DNA from: Actinomycetota bacterium
GTDB lineage: Bacteria; Actinomycetota; Actinomycetes; S36-B12; UBA5976
NCBI GenBank assembly: GCA_947447095.1
Contig: CANFIL010000024.1
Span: 1 to 14,279, forward strand
Direction: 5' to 3'
Length of the DNA stretch: 14,279 nt
Under the pieces are notes generated by a model, which was given only the letters and a program-made list of their open reading frames with translations, was not told the origin of the DNA and made no database searches. The position numbers and the translations under genes were made by a program. Below are positions 7,156 to 13,561 of the stretch, in pieces (the first letter of the stretch is position 1; every line of letters begins with the position of its first letter).

Positions 7156-7307
7156 AACAGGTATAACAAAACGTCAGAAAATGTTTCAAACTGCAAGCTT
7201 CAGCAAGCTACTTTCACCAATTTGCTCTATTGGTAATTCAATTCGCTTTGCCATTCTTAAGTAGCACTTAAGAGGCACACACGCCCTTCACCTAAGAGGT
7301 AGTTCAC
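7156..7307 (+). promoter_or_regulatory. Leader/promoter region of ornithine cyclodeaminase with dyads
   Basis: This 152-bp gap holds three symmetric or repeated elements. CAAGCT occurs twice 10 bp apart (7194-7199 and 7204-7209). ACCAAT-N7-ATTGGT spans 7216-7234. A perfect 8-bp inverted repeat TCTTAAGT-agc-ACTTAAGA spans 7255-7273. AGAGGT near 7295-7300 is the ribosome site for the ATG at 7308. No T-run follows either hairpin, so I do not call a terminator for the HAD gene. The 7255-7273 dyad is the best operator candidate, given that ornithine cyclodeaminase is commonly controlled by arginine, ornithine or nitrogen supply (inference). Confidence 0.45.
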
Positions 7308-8351
7308 ATGACTCGTTTCGTCGATGTTCCAACGCTGTCAAAGCTGGCACACGAAATTGGTATCCCAGAATTCATCGGCAATCTTGCCGACGAAATCGAA
7401 CGCAACTTTGTTCGTTGGGAAGAATTCGACAAGACATCGCGCCTTGGCGCCCATAACGATCTTGGTGTCTGTGAACTGATGCCGGCTGCCGATGCTCAGT
7501 ACTACGGCTTCAAGTACGTCAACGGTCACCCAGGCAACACTGCAATTGACATGCCGACCGTTGCCGCATTTGGCGCGCTTGCCGACATGAATACTGGCTA
7601 CCCTGTGTTGCTTAGTGAACTCACCGTTGCCACGGCCATGCGAACGGCCGCAACGTCGTTGATGGCAGCACGAGCATTGGCTCGCCCAGATTCGCGCCGC
7701 ATGGCTCTCATCGGAAACGGCTCACAATCCGAATTCCAGGCCATTGCCTTCCACAAGCATCTTGGTATCAATGAAATTGTTGCTTACGATCTTGACCCAG
7801 AAGCGACTGCCAAATTGATTCGCAACCTTTCGATTTACCCTGAACTCAAGATCACGGCTGCAGCGTCAGTTGCCGATGCGGTGCGTGGCGCAGACATCAT
7901 CACGACGATCACTGCCGACAAGGCCGCCGCAACGGTTATTACTCCGGAGATGATTGAGCCAGGCATGCATTTGAATGCTGTAGGTGGCGACTGCCCTGGC
8001 AAGACTGAACTCCATGCTGACATCGTTCGTGACGCCCGAGTATTTATCGAATTCGAGCCACAAACTCGCATCGAAGGCGAAATCCAGCAGATGCCTGCGG
8101 ACTCCCCTGTCGTTGATTTGTGGCGAGTTCTCGCCGGCACTGCCGAAGGACGCCAGTCCGCAGAGCAAGTGACTCTCTTCGATTCAGTTGGCTTCGCCAT
8201 TGAAGATTTTTCCACGTTGAAGTACATCTACACCGAAGCCATCAAACGCAACATCGGCGTTGACATCGAATTAGTGCCCACTCCTGAAGATCCAAAGGAT
8301 CTCTTCGGCCACACACGTGGTGGTCGACCAGCCATGCGTCGCGTCGTTTAA
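7308..8351 (+). CDS. ocd: Ornithine cyclodeaminase
   Basis: 347 residues, the family length. It converts L-ornithine to L-proline plus ammonia with a tightly bound, recycled NAD+. From memory the sequence resembles Pseudomonas putida ornithine cyclodeaminase along its whole length. The key residues fall at the same numbers: Arg45, Lys69 (GFKYVNGHP) and Arg112 (MRTAATS) for the substrate carboxylate, and catalytic Asp228 in AVGGDCPGKTELH. The Rossmann motif is MALIGNGSQSEFQ (132-144). EPQTRIEGEIQQMPAD and LWRVLAGTAEGRQS are also specific to true cyclodeaminases rather than the wider mu-crystallin/ketimine reductase superfamily. The start has AGAGGT 7 bases upstream. The gene probably links arginine/ornithine breakdown to proline. 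Its stop overlaps that of the convergent NRAMP gene by 4 bp (TTAA). Confidence 0.96.
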   Translation: MTRFVDVPTLSKLAHEIGIPEFIGNLADEIERNFVRWEEFDKTSRLGAHNDLGVCELMPAADAQYYGFKYVNGHPGNTAIDMPTVAAFGALADMNTGYPVLLSELTVATAMRTAATSLMAARALARPDSRRMALIGNGSQSEFQAIAFHKHLGINEIVAYDLDPEATAKLIRNLSIYPELKITAAASVADAVRGADIITTITADKAAATVITPEMIEPGMHLNAVGGDCPGKTELHADIVRDARVFIEFEPQTRIEGEIQQMPADSPVVDLWRVLAGTAEGRQSAEQVTLFDSVGFAIEDFSTLKYIYTEAIKRNIGVDIELVPTPEDPKDLFGHTRGGRPAMRRVV

Positions 8352-9640
8352 TTAATAAACGTCATCAGCAAAGCAAGTGCGCACGACAGCATCACCATAA
8401 AGGCAATCGGCAAAACGATTCGAGATAATTTGCCCCCGATGAGATCGCCCATGATGCTGTCGTTTCGAGAAATCGTCAGGATCAGGAAGATCAACGGCAC
8501 TGCAACAATGCCATTAACTACCGCAGCAAAAATCAATGCCTTCATTGGATCCACACCAATAAACGTCATCAATAGTCCAACGAGGGTCGACGCAACAAGG
8601 ACACCATAGAAACCGCGGGCTTCGCGGGCTTTCTTTTCCAGACCTCCCGGCCAACGGAAAGCTTCGCTGACTGCATACGAAGCCGATCCCGCCAATACGG
8701 GAATACCAAGCATTCCCATTCCGATAACACCAATCGCGAAAATGACCTTCGCAATTTCACCTGAATGAGGGAAGCTCTTCACCAATGGCTCAAGAGCAGC
8801 TGCAGCATCAGAAGCCGTAGCAATATTCGTAACTCCATTTGCATGAAGCACGGTCGCGGTGGTCAACATCATGAACCAACTGCCGAGCTGAGAAATAATC
8901 ATGCCCGCAGCATTATCTTGACGGATCTCTTTCATTGTTCGCCGAACACCGTGTTCTACGTCAGCGAGCTCGCGCTCCTCTGCTTCTTCGGCAGCCTGCC
9001 AAAAAAACATGTACGGACTAATTGTTGTTCCAAGAATGCCGACAATGACGTACCAGTACTCTCTGGTGTTCTGAATCTGAGGCACGATCGTTGCACGCAG
9101 GATTTCAGACCATGGCTCAGTAACAATGAGCGCCGTAGCCACGTAGGCCAACAAAGCAAGGGACAGCAACTTCAAGAACTTTGCATACTTGTGATAACCG
9201 ATAAAGATTTCGAGAAGTAATACCCCGCCCGTAAACAACGCAGGCGTTAACAACACCGGCGCGGGCACAATTAGCTGAATTGCTGATCCAACTGCCGCAA
9301 TGTCTGCACCAATGTTGATGGTGTTCGCGACGACAACAAGTCCAACTGCGGAATAGAGAACTTTCTTTGAATAGTTATCGGCTGTAACCCGAGCTAGCCC
9401 GTGACCAGTGACAGAACCAATACGAGCACATGCCTCTTGGACCGCAATCATCAGCGGCAAGCACAGTGAGAGCGTCCATAGTTGACCGTAGCCAAACGCT
9501 GCACCTGCTTGTGAATAGGTGGCGATGCCTGACGGATCATCATCGGCAGCACCTGTAATCAACCCTGGGCCAAGTACGCGCATCCATTTAGGATGAAACT
9601 TCTTGCGCGCTTCAAAAGTGCGCGGGGATCGCGTTTTCAT
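8348..9640 (-). CDS. NRAMP-family-related divalent metal transporter with non-canonical metal-site motifs
   Basis: 430 residues from the ATG at 9640, which I prefer to the ATG at 9718 because a -10 box lies 8 bp upstream and the protein begins just before the conserved LGPGLITGAADDDP. About 11 hydrophobic segments span residues 25-428, as in NRAMP (MntH/SLC11) proton-coupled metal carriers. Canonical NRAMPs have DPGN in helix 1 and MPH in helix 6. Here helix 1 reads ADDDPSGIATY (32-42) and helix 6 reads GTTISPYMFFWQAAEEAEE (204-222), so Asn and Met of the manganese/iron site are replaced. A hydrophilic loop with Glu/Arg-rich residues (217-241) follows helix 6. Related outlier clades include NRAMP-like magnesium transporters, which as I recall also lack the Met ligand; Mg2+ or a broader range of metals is possible. 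The assignment to PF01566 is secure, the substrate is not. Confidence 0.9.
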   Translation of the reverse strand: MKTRSPRTFEARKKFHPKWMRVLGPGLITGAADDDPSGIATYSQAGAAFGYGQLWTLSLCLPLMIAVQEACARIGSVTGHGLARVTADNYSKKVLYSAVGLVVVANTINIGADIAAVGSAIQLIVPAPVLLTPALFTGGVLLLEIFIGYHKYAKFLKLLSLALLAYVATALIVTEPWSEILRATIVPQIQNTREYWYVIVGILGTTISPYMFFWQAAEEAEERELADVEHGVRRTMKEIRQDNAAGMIISQLGSWFMMLTTATVLHANGVTNIATASDAAAALEPLVKSFPHSGEIAKVIFAIGVIGMGMLGIPVLAGSASYAVSEAFRWPGGLEKKAREARGFYGVLVASTLVGLLMTFIGVDPMKALIFAAVVNGIVAVPLIFLILTISRNDSIMGDLIGGKLSRIVLPIAFMVMLSCALALLMTFIN

Positions 9641-9648
9641 TTGGTTCA

Positions 9649-9654
9649 ACTGTA
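9649..9654 (-). promoter_or_regulatory. -10 box (TACAGT) of a likely leaderless promoter for the NRAMP-like gene
   Basis: On the minus strand TACAGT ends 8 bp before the ATG at 9640, with no ribosome site between. This supports both a leaderless or near-leaderless start and the shorter 430-residue protein. The palindrome ACATGT lies 2 bp upstream. Confidence 0.5.
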
Positions 9655-9698
9655 GGACATGTGCAAGTGATTCACACCCAAATGCAAGCGCACAATGA

Positions 9699-9739
9699 AC
9701 AACGCGCCCACCGATCACATGGTTCGATGAGCGCGTTGT
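9699..9739 (-). other. Long-loop inverted repeat between cyclase and NRAMP genes
   Basis: ACAACGCGC (9699-9707) and GCGCGTTGT (9731-9739) are perfect 9-bp arms with a 23-base loop, in the gap after the cyclase stop and before the NRAMP promoter (both genes minus strand). No U-tract follows on either strand, so it is not a canonical intrinsic terminator. It could be an imperfect terminator, an mRNA 3'-end stabiliser or a protein site. Confidence 0.4.
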
Positions 9740-9749
9740 CGTCGTTTAG

Positions 9750-10463
9750 TTAGTTACCTGGTACCAGAGCCAGGATTCGAGCAGGGCTGCCCGATCCATC
9801 AACCAGCGGAAGAACACCGATGAAAACCAGTGCGCCTGTTGCTGGAAGGCTCTTCAAGTTGGTTAGGTTTTCGATGTGCCAGACGTTGCGAGGCAAAGTC
9901 ACGTGGGCGTGGACTGGGAAGTCCGCATCCGCACCGCGATCGATACCAAGTGTGTCTAGACCGATACCTGCAACCTTGCGAGTTTCGACCAAGTAGGTAG
10001 CTGCCTCGGCGCCAAAGCCTGGGAAGTGAAGACCATCGGGACCAGCGCCGTATTTTTCTGGCTGTGTCTCGTAATAGTCTTCCCAACCCGTGCGAAGGAG
10101 CACGACTGAGCCTTCAGGGATTGCGCCGTTCTTTTCTTCCCATGCAAGCACGGTGGAAAGTTCAAGCACTGCATCACCATTGCCATTGATGTCTGCCGAA
10201 GCATCGATCATGACAGCTGGGCTGATGAGTGACTGCAACGGAAGATCCGTCACAGCCGCACTTCCCTCAACAAAGTGGTTTGGTGCATCTACGTGAGTGC
10301 CGCTGTGTTCAAAGAAATGAACGAGGCGGGCGAAGTAACCATCATGCTTGACAGTTACAGCCACATCGGCCGATGGAGCCGGAGCGCCTGGCCACATGAT
10401 CGTGTCTGGACCCAAAGGAAGGGTCAAGTCAACGACCGTGTAGTTACCCCAAGGACTAGGCAT
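9750..10463 (-). CDS. Cyclase-family metal hydrolase (kynurenine formamidase-like)
   Basis: 237 residues starting at ATG 10463, which overlaps the permease stop by 8 bp (ATGCCTAG) and has GAGG 3 bases upstream; a longer frame to 10556 lies inside the permease gene. The family signature HSGTHVDAPNHF (53-64) gives the metal ligands His53, His57 and Asp59. Further conserved points are LRTGW (123-127), GIGLDTLGID (166-175), VHAHVTLPRN (184-193) and IENLTNL (197-203, Glu198). Members of PF04199 hydrolyse N-formylkynurenine, isatin or other cyclic or acyl amides using Mn or Zn in the cytoplasm. Which one cannot be read here, and no other kynurenine-pathway gene is visible. Overlap with the upstream permease suggests translational coupling, so the permease may import this enzyme's substrate or export its product. 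Confidence 0.92.
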   Translation of the reverse strand: MPSPWGNYTVVDLTLPLGPDTIMWPGAPAPSADVAVTVKHDGYFARLVHFFEHSGTHVDAPNHFVEGSAAVTDLPLQSLISPAVMIDASADINGNGDAVLELSTVLAWEEKNGAIPEGSVVLLRTGWEDYYETQPEKYGAGPDGLHFPGFGAEAATYLVETRKVAGIGLDTLGIDRGADADFPVHAHVTLPRNVWHIENLTNLKSLPATGALVFIGVLPLVDGSGSPARILALVPGN

Positions 10464-11913
10464 CAACCTCGACCAAACCTTCGTCTGCATTGAGGCGCTC
10501 GCCCATCTTGCGTGCAAACTTCGGTGCTGCAAGAACGAACACTGTTGTGCTGACAAGAACTACCAATACTGCATATACGTAACCGCGTGCTGGTGCACCA
10601 TGAGCTGGCAATGGCCAGACGTTACGGTAAATGACGTATACGAGGATGGCAAGACCGATTACAGGAACAACGATTTCGCGCATTGGAGCATGCTTCTTGC
10701 CCTTAAGGAACAGGAAGTTGATTGCGCCAAAGGTCGTCAATGCGTAAGCAACGAGAATCAGAACAGTACCGATTGTTGCGGTTGCAAAGAAGATATCCAG
10801 CGATCCCGAGTTGTTCGGGTAAAGACCCTTCCACGCCAACATTGCGAGCAATGCTGCGCCGGATGCCCAGTAAACAGCGGTCGTAGGAACGCCATTCTTT
10901 TCTGACACCTTTGAGAAGGTGGTCAGACCCGCATCGCGACCAAGTGCGAACAGAACGCGAGCAGCGCCAACAACAGCTGACAACAAGCAAGCGAAACCTG
11001 AGATTGCAGCACCAGCAGTGATGAGTGTGCCGATCCATGAACCAATGAACTCTGTTCCTAGATCACCAAGAAGTGAAGGTGAAGCAACGAACTTTTCTAC
11101 GCCAGCAGCATCAGTGCCGAAACCAAGAGTTTCGATCCATGTGACGAATACGTAGTAGGTACCAACAAGAAGTGTTGACCAAAGAAGAGCCTTGGGAATG
11201 TCCTTGCGAGGAGCGTGTGCTTCTTCACCAAGTGTGATCGCTGCTTCGAAGCCTGCGAATGACAAGAAACCGAATACGACAGCAAGTGCTGCAGCGCTGG
11301 TTTCGGTGCCTGGTGTGAGCGAGAAGCCATCGAAGTTGACGGTCTGGCCAGCAGGAGCATTACCCGAAGCGATCTTTACAAGAATGACAATTGCGGTAAC
11401 GAGGATGAGAACAACGGTTCCACCTTCGATGTAAAGAAGTGCGCGTGTGCCCTTCTTTACTGGCTGGACTGCAACGAAAACGCCGATCGCCAAAGCGACA
11501 AGACCGAAGCCGAAGGCAGCAGGATCAATTTCACCATTCCAGAAACCAAGTTCCTGAAGTGTTGCAACAACGAAACGACCGGTCACGTTGAAGCAGAAAC
11601 CAATGAAGAAGATGTATGCAGCTAGAAGCGATACACCGGCAACGACGCCAGCACGTGGGCCAACAGTCTTACCGACAAGGCCGTACAACGAACCTGAGTG
11701 GTTGAAGCGCTGTGTCAGGCGAATGAATCCGTAGCTCACAAACAGGACGCCAACGAACGAGGCGAGGAATGCAAGTGGAACTGCACGACCAACGATCGAG
11801 GCAGGACCCTGCGGGTTAATGTTGGCAGCCATTGAAGGCGCCATGAGAGCAATCGAAAGTCCGATGACTTCGAGAATGCCCAAGCTCTTTGAGAGCTTCT
11901 TTGTCTCACTCAT
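10456..11913 (-). CDS. APC-superfamily amino acid/amine permease
   Basis: 485 residues with about 12 hydrophobic helices. The first holds the APC substrate-site pattern: LGILEVIGLSIALMAPSMAA (residues 11-30) followed by a GPAS turn (36-39). Another conserved area is FGFLSFAGFEAAITLGEEAHAPRKDIPKA in pieces: an FAGFE helix 6 unwound site and the E-E-A-x-x-P-R-K-x-I-P-x-A loop that marks APC amino acid transporters. The start ATG at 11913 has AGGAG at 11922-11926 (8-base spacer). The protein ends with a charged cytoplasmic tail. Substrate is unresolved; candidates are amino acids, amines or derivatives such as formylated or cyclic amides, given its coupled hydrolase. It diverges from the acetamidase gene across a 241-bp control region. 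Confidence 0.93.
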   Translation of the reverse strand: MSETKKLSKSLGILEVIGLSIALMAPSMAANINPQGPASIVGRAVPLAFLASFVGVLFVSYGFIRLTQRFNHSGSLYGLVGKTVGPRAGVVAGVSLLAAYIFFIGFCFNVTGRFVVATLQELGFWNGEIDPAAFGFGLVALAIGVFVAVQPVKKGTRALLYIEGGTVVLILVTAIVILVKIASGNAPAGQTVNFDGFSLTPGTETSAAALAVVFGFLSFAGFEAAITLGEEAHAPRKDIPKALLWSTLLVGTYYVFVTWIETLGFGTDAAGVEKFVASPSLLGDLGTEFIGSWIGTLITAGAAISGFACLLSAVVGAARVLFALGRDAGLTTFSKVSEKNGVPTTAVYWASGAALLAMLAWKGLYPNNSGSLDIFFATATIGTVLILVAYALTTFGAINFLFLKGKKHAPMREIVVPVIGLAILVYVIYRNVWPLPAHGAPARGYVYAVLVVLVSTTVFVLAAPKFARKMGERLNADEGLVEVDA

Positions 11914-12154
11914 CTAGTTATCTCCTAGTGTTTTCCTGCATACCTCGTATGGCTTCAGGAACGTTTCGTCCGATTATTGCGGTATGAATGCGTGATTGCA
12001 TGCAAAAAGTTCGCATTTGGAGGTAACAGCTCACTAAAAATTTGATTTCCACCAATTTTCATGGGTTTTTTACAGAATTTGCACAAAAATGCCCTATCGC
12101 GCCACGCCGTGACTATCACGTTATATTCAGAGGAAATCGCTCAAAGGAGTCACT
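11914..12154. promoter_or_regulatory. Divergent control region between permease operon and acetamidase, with several dyads
   Basis: The longest non-coding stretch in the window. From left to right it holds CATAC-ctc-GTATG (11939-11951), near the permease start, and a nested pair: a perfect TTGCATGCAA (11996-12005) inside outer arms AATGCG (11987-11992) and CGCATT (12012-12017). An A/T-tract stretch (12034-12090) with AAAAATTT, AATTTT, GTTTTTT and CAAAAAT runs follows. Then come CGTGA-cta-TCACG (12108-12120) and the acetamidase -10 TATATT (12122-12127). AAAGGAGT (12143-12150) is the acetamidase ribosome site. The arrangement resembles a regulator-controlled divergent promoter pair, but no regulator gene adjoins it. 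Confidence 0.5.
12122..12127 (+). promoter_or_regulatory. -10 box (TATATT) for acetamidase
   Basis: TATATT is close to the TATAAT consensus and lies 27 bp before the ATG at 12155, leaving a leader of about 20 bases with the AAAGGAGT ribosome site. The dyad CGTGA-cta-TCACG ends 2 bp before it. No good -35 is present, which fits an activator-dependent promoter. Confidence 0.5.
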
Positions 12155-13075
12155 ATGTCTGATTTTCAGCTTTCCAAAGACACACACGTTTGGTCGTTTG
12201 ATTCGGCTGCTCGACCCAGTATCACGGTGGATCCTGGCGCGGTAATCGACATCGAAACTTGGGATTGTTTCACAGGACAGGTAACTAGCGAGAGCGACAC
12301 TGTTGCGAGTTTGGACCTTTCACGCGTTAACAGTGCAACCGGACCAATCGCCGTCAACGGCGCAGAGCCAGGTGACACGTTGGCAGTTACCCTGCTCGAC
12401 ATTCAGCCCGGTCCGATTGGCGCAGGAATGATCATACCTGAGTGGGGTCAACTCATCGATCAAGTCACAGCACCGCAAACTCGAATCTTTAACGTCAAAG
12501 ATGGCATCATCACCATGAATGATCGCGTCCAGTTCCCTACTCGCCCAATGTTCGGCGTTATCGGCGTAGCCCCGGAGTCGGGCGACATTTCAACATTCTT
12601 GGCTGGACGTCACGGTGGCAATCTCGATGACCGCATGAACGGCATCGGCGCAACGGTTCACATGCCGGTCTTTCAAAGTGGTGCCATGTTGTCAATTGGA
12701 GACATGCATGCATCAATGGGCGACGGCGAAATTTCTGGCACAGGTGTAGAGATCGGCGGCACCGGACGAATCAAGGTCGAGATCATCAAGAACCGCGCAG
12801 CTAGCTGGCCTGTTACGGAAACTGCGACACATTGGTACACCCACGGTGCTATCGAAGAAGGCGGCACACTGAACGAAGCACTCAAGATTGCTTGCGAAGA
12901 AGCCGCCAAGCTTCTCGTGGATCAATGGGGCTTCACAATCGAAGACGCATTCATCTTCTTATCTGTGGCAGGTGACGCGGGAATTGCTCAGTCCACTCAT
13001 CCGTGCCCAGGCAGCGTTATTGCGCGTATGGGCGTTCCGAAGATCAGTGCTTGCCCATCACCGTTCAAGTCGTAA
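12155..13075 (+). CDS. Acetamidase/formamidase family amide hydrolase
   Basis: 306 residues, the length of the short form of this family (PF03069). It hydrolyses small aliphatic amides such as formamide or acetamide to the acid and ammonia. Conserved features are the N-terminal strand D-x-x-T-W-D-C-F (34-39, ETWDCF), the VNGAEPGDTLAVTLLDI segment (67-83), GRHGGNLD (151-158), GDMHASMGDGEISGTGVE (182-199, acidic/His metal or active-site cluster), and AGDAGIAQ (272-279) followed by the Cys284 region. ATG 12155 is chosen over the upstream frame at 12042 because AAAGGAGT sits 4 bases before it. It diverges from the permease-cyclase operon, so an amide-nitrogen uptake and release module is plausible. 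Downstream arsC is on the same strand 72 bp away. Confidence 0.93.
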   Translation: MSDFQLSKDTHVWSFDSAARPSITVDPGAVIDIETWDCFTGQVTSESDTVASLDLSRVNSATGPIAVNGAEPGDTLAVTLLDIQPGPIGAGMIIPEWGQLIDQVTAPQTRIFNVKDGIITMNDRVQFPTRPMFGVIGVAPESGDISTFLAGRHGGNLDDRMNGIGATVHMPVFQSGAMLSIGDMHASMGDGEISGTGVEIGGTGRIKVEIIKNRAASWPVTETATHWYTHGAIEEGGTLNEALKIACEEAAKLLVDQWGFTIEDAFIFLSVAGDAGIAQSTHPCPGSVIARMGVPKISACPSPFKS

Positions 13076-13082
13076 TTGCTCT

Positions 13083-13130
13083 ATTCACTTTGAATTCACT
13101 TGTTTTTGCTTAGATGAACTAAGCAAAAAC
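13083..13130 (+). promoter_or_regulatory. Operator-like repeats upstream of arsC
   Basis: ATTCACTT occurs twice 11 bp apart (13083-13090 and 13094-13101), one helical turn. A perfect 12-bp inverted repeat follows: GTTTTTGCTTAG (13102-13113), loop ATGAA, CTAAGCAAAAAC (13119-13130). The 3' arm ends in A, not U, on either strand, so it does not look like an intrinsic terminator for acetamidase. It sits 17 bp before the arsC start and 6 bp before its GAGGAG ribosome site, where a repressor such as ArsR or an mRNA hairpin could act. Confidence 0.6.
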
Positions 13131-13147
13131 CAACTTGAGGAGTTGCC

Positions 13148-13558
13148 ATGTCAAGCAAGAAAGCTTCTGTGCTTTTTGTCTGTGTCCATAATGCTGGACG
13201 TTCACAAATGGCAGCTGGTTACCTGCAGCAACTTGCGGGCGATCGTGTTGAGGTGTTGTCTGCCGGAACCGCGCCTGGAAATGCAGTCAACCCATCTGCG
13301 ATTGCCGTCATGGCCGAAGAAGGCATTGACCTATCAACAGCCACTCCAAAGGTTTTGACTGATGAAGCAGTGAAGGCGTCCGATTACGTCATCACTATGG
13401 GTTGCGGAGATACGTGCCCGTTTTTCCCTGGAAAAACATATTTAGATTGGGTTCTCGAGGATCCTGCCGGTCAAGGCGTGGATTCGGTACGTCCAATTCG
13501 CGACAAGATTCGTGAGCTCGTCGAAAACCTCATCGCGGAAATCGACGAGAAGTTCTAA
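13148..13558 (+). CDS. arsC: Arsenate reductase, LMW-phosphatase fold
   Basis: 136 residues, usual for the family. It reduces arsenate to arsenite in the cytoplasm. The P-loop VCVHNAGRSQ gives the nucleophile Cys12 and Arg18 (C-x5-R). Asp105 in LEDPAGQG is the general acid. MGCGDTCPFFPGK supplies Cys86 and Cys90, suitable for a Cys12/Cys86/Cys90 disulfide relay reset by thioredoxin; corynebacterial mycothiol-dependent ArsC1/2 lack such a pair. The start has GAGGAG (13137-13142) 5 bases upstream. There is no arsR, acr3/arsB or arsM in view, so efflux must be encoded elsewhere or beyond the window. The stop is 3 bp from the convergent pirin gene. A protein-tyrosine phosphatase role is less likely because of the Cys pair. 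Confidence 0.92.
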   Translation: MSSKKASVLFVCVHNAGRSQMAAGYLQQLAGDRVEVLSAGTAPGNAVNPSAIAVMAEEGIDLSTATPKVLTDEAVKASDYVITMGCGDTCPFFPGKTYLDWVLEDPAGQGVDSVRPIRDKIRELVENLIAEIDEKF

Positions 13559-13561
13559 TTC

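Noticed and set aside
8344..8362. Hairpin CGTTTA-attaa-TAAACG at the ocd/NRAMP junction as a bidirectional terminator
   Set aside because: Only 6 AT-rich base pairs within coding sequence and stop codons; too weak to support.
9641..9718. N-terminal extension of the NRAMP-like protein to 9718
   Set aside because: The added 26 residues are not NRAMP-like and the -10 box at 9649-9654 would lie inside the coding region.
9699..9739. Intrinsic terminator after the cyclase gene
   Set aside because: The 23-base loop and absence of a U-tract do not fit a standard terminator; kept only as an inverted repeat.
12042..12245. Small plus-strand frame upstream of and overlapping acetamidase
   Set aside because: It lies in the A/T-rich control region, has no ribosome site, and overlaps the well-supported acetamidase start in another frame.
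13102..13130. Intrinsic terminator for acetamidase
   Set aside because: The stem is strong but its 3' arm ends in A on both strands and no U-run follows, so it is called operator-like instead.
12888..13358. Long plus-strand frame overlapping acetamidase and arsC
   Set aside because: It is Cys/Leu/Ser-rich out-of-frame translation of two well-supported genes.
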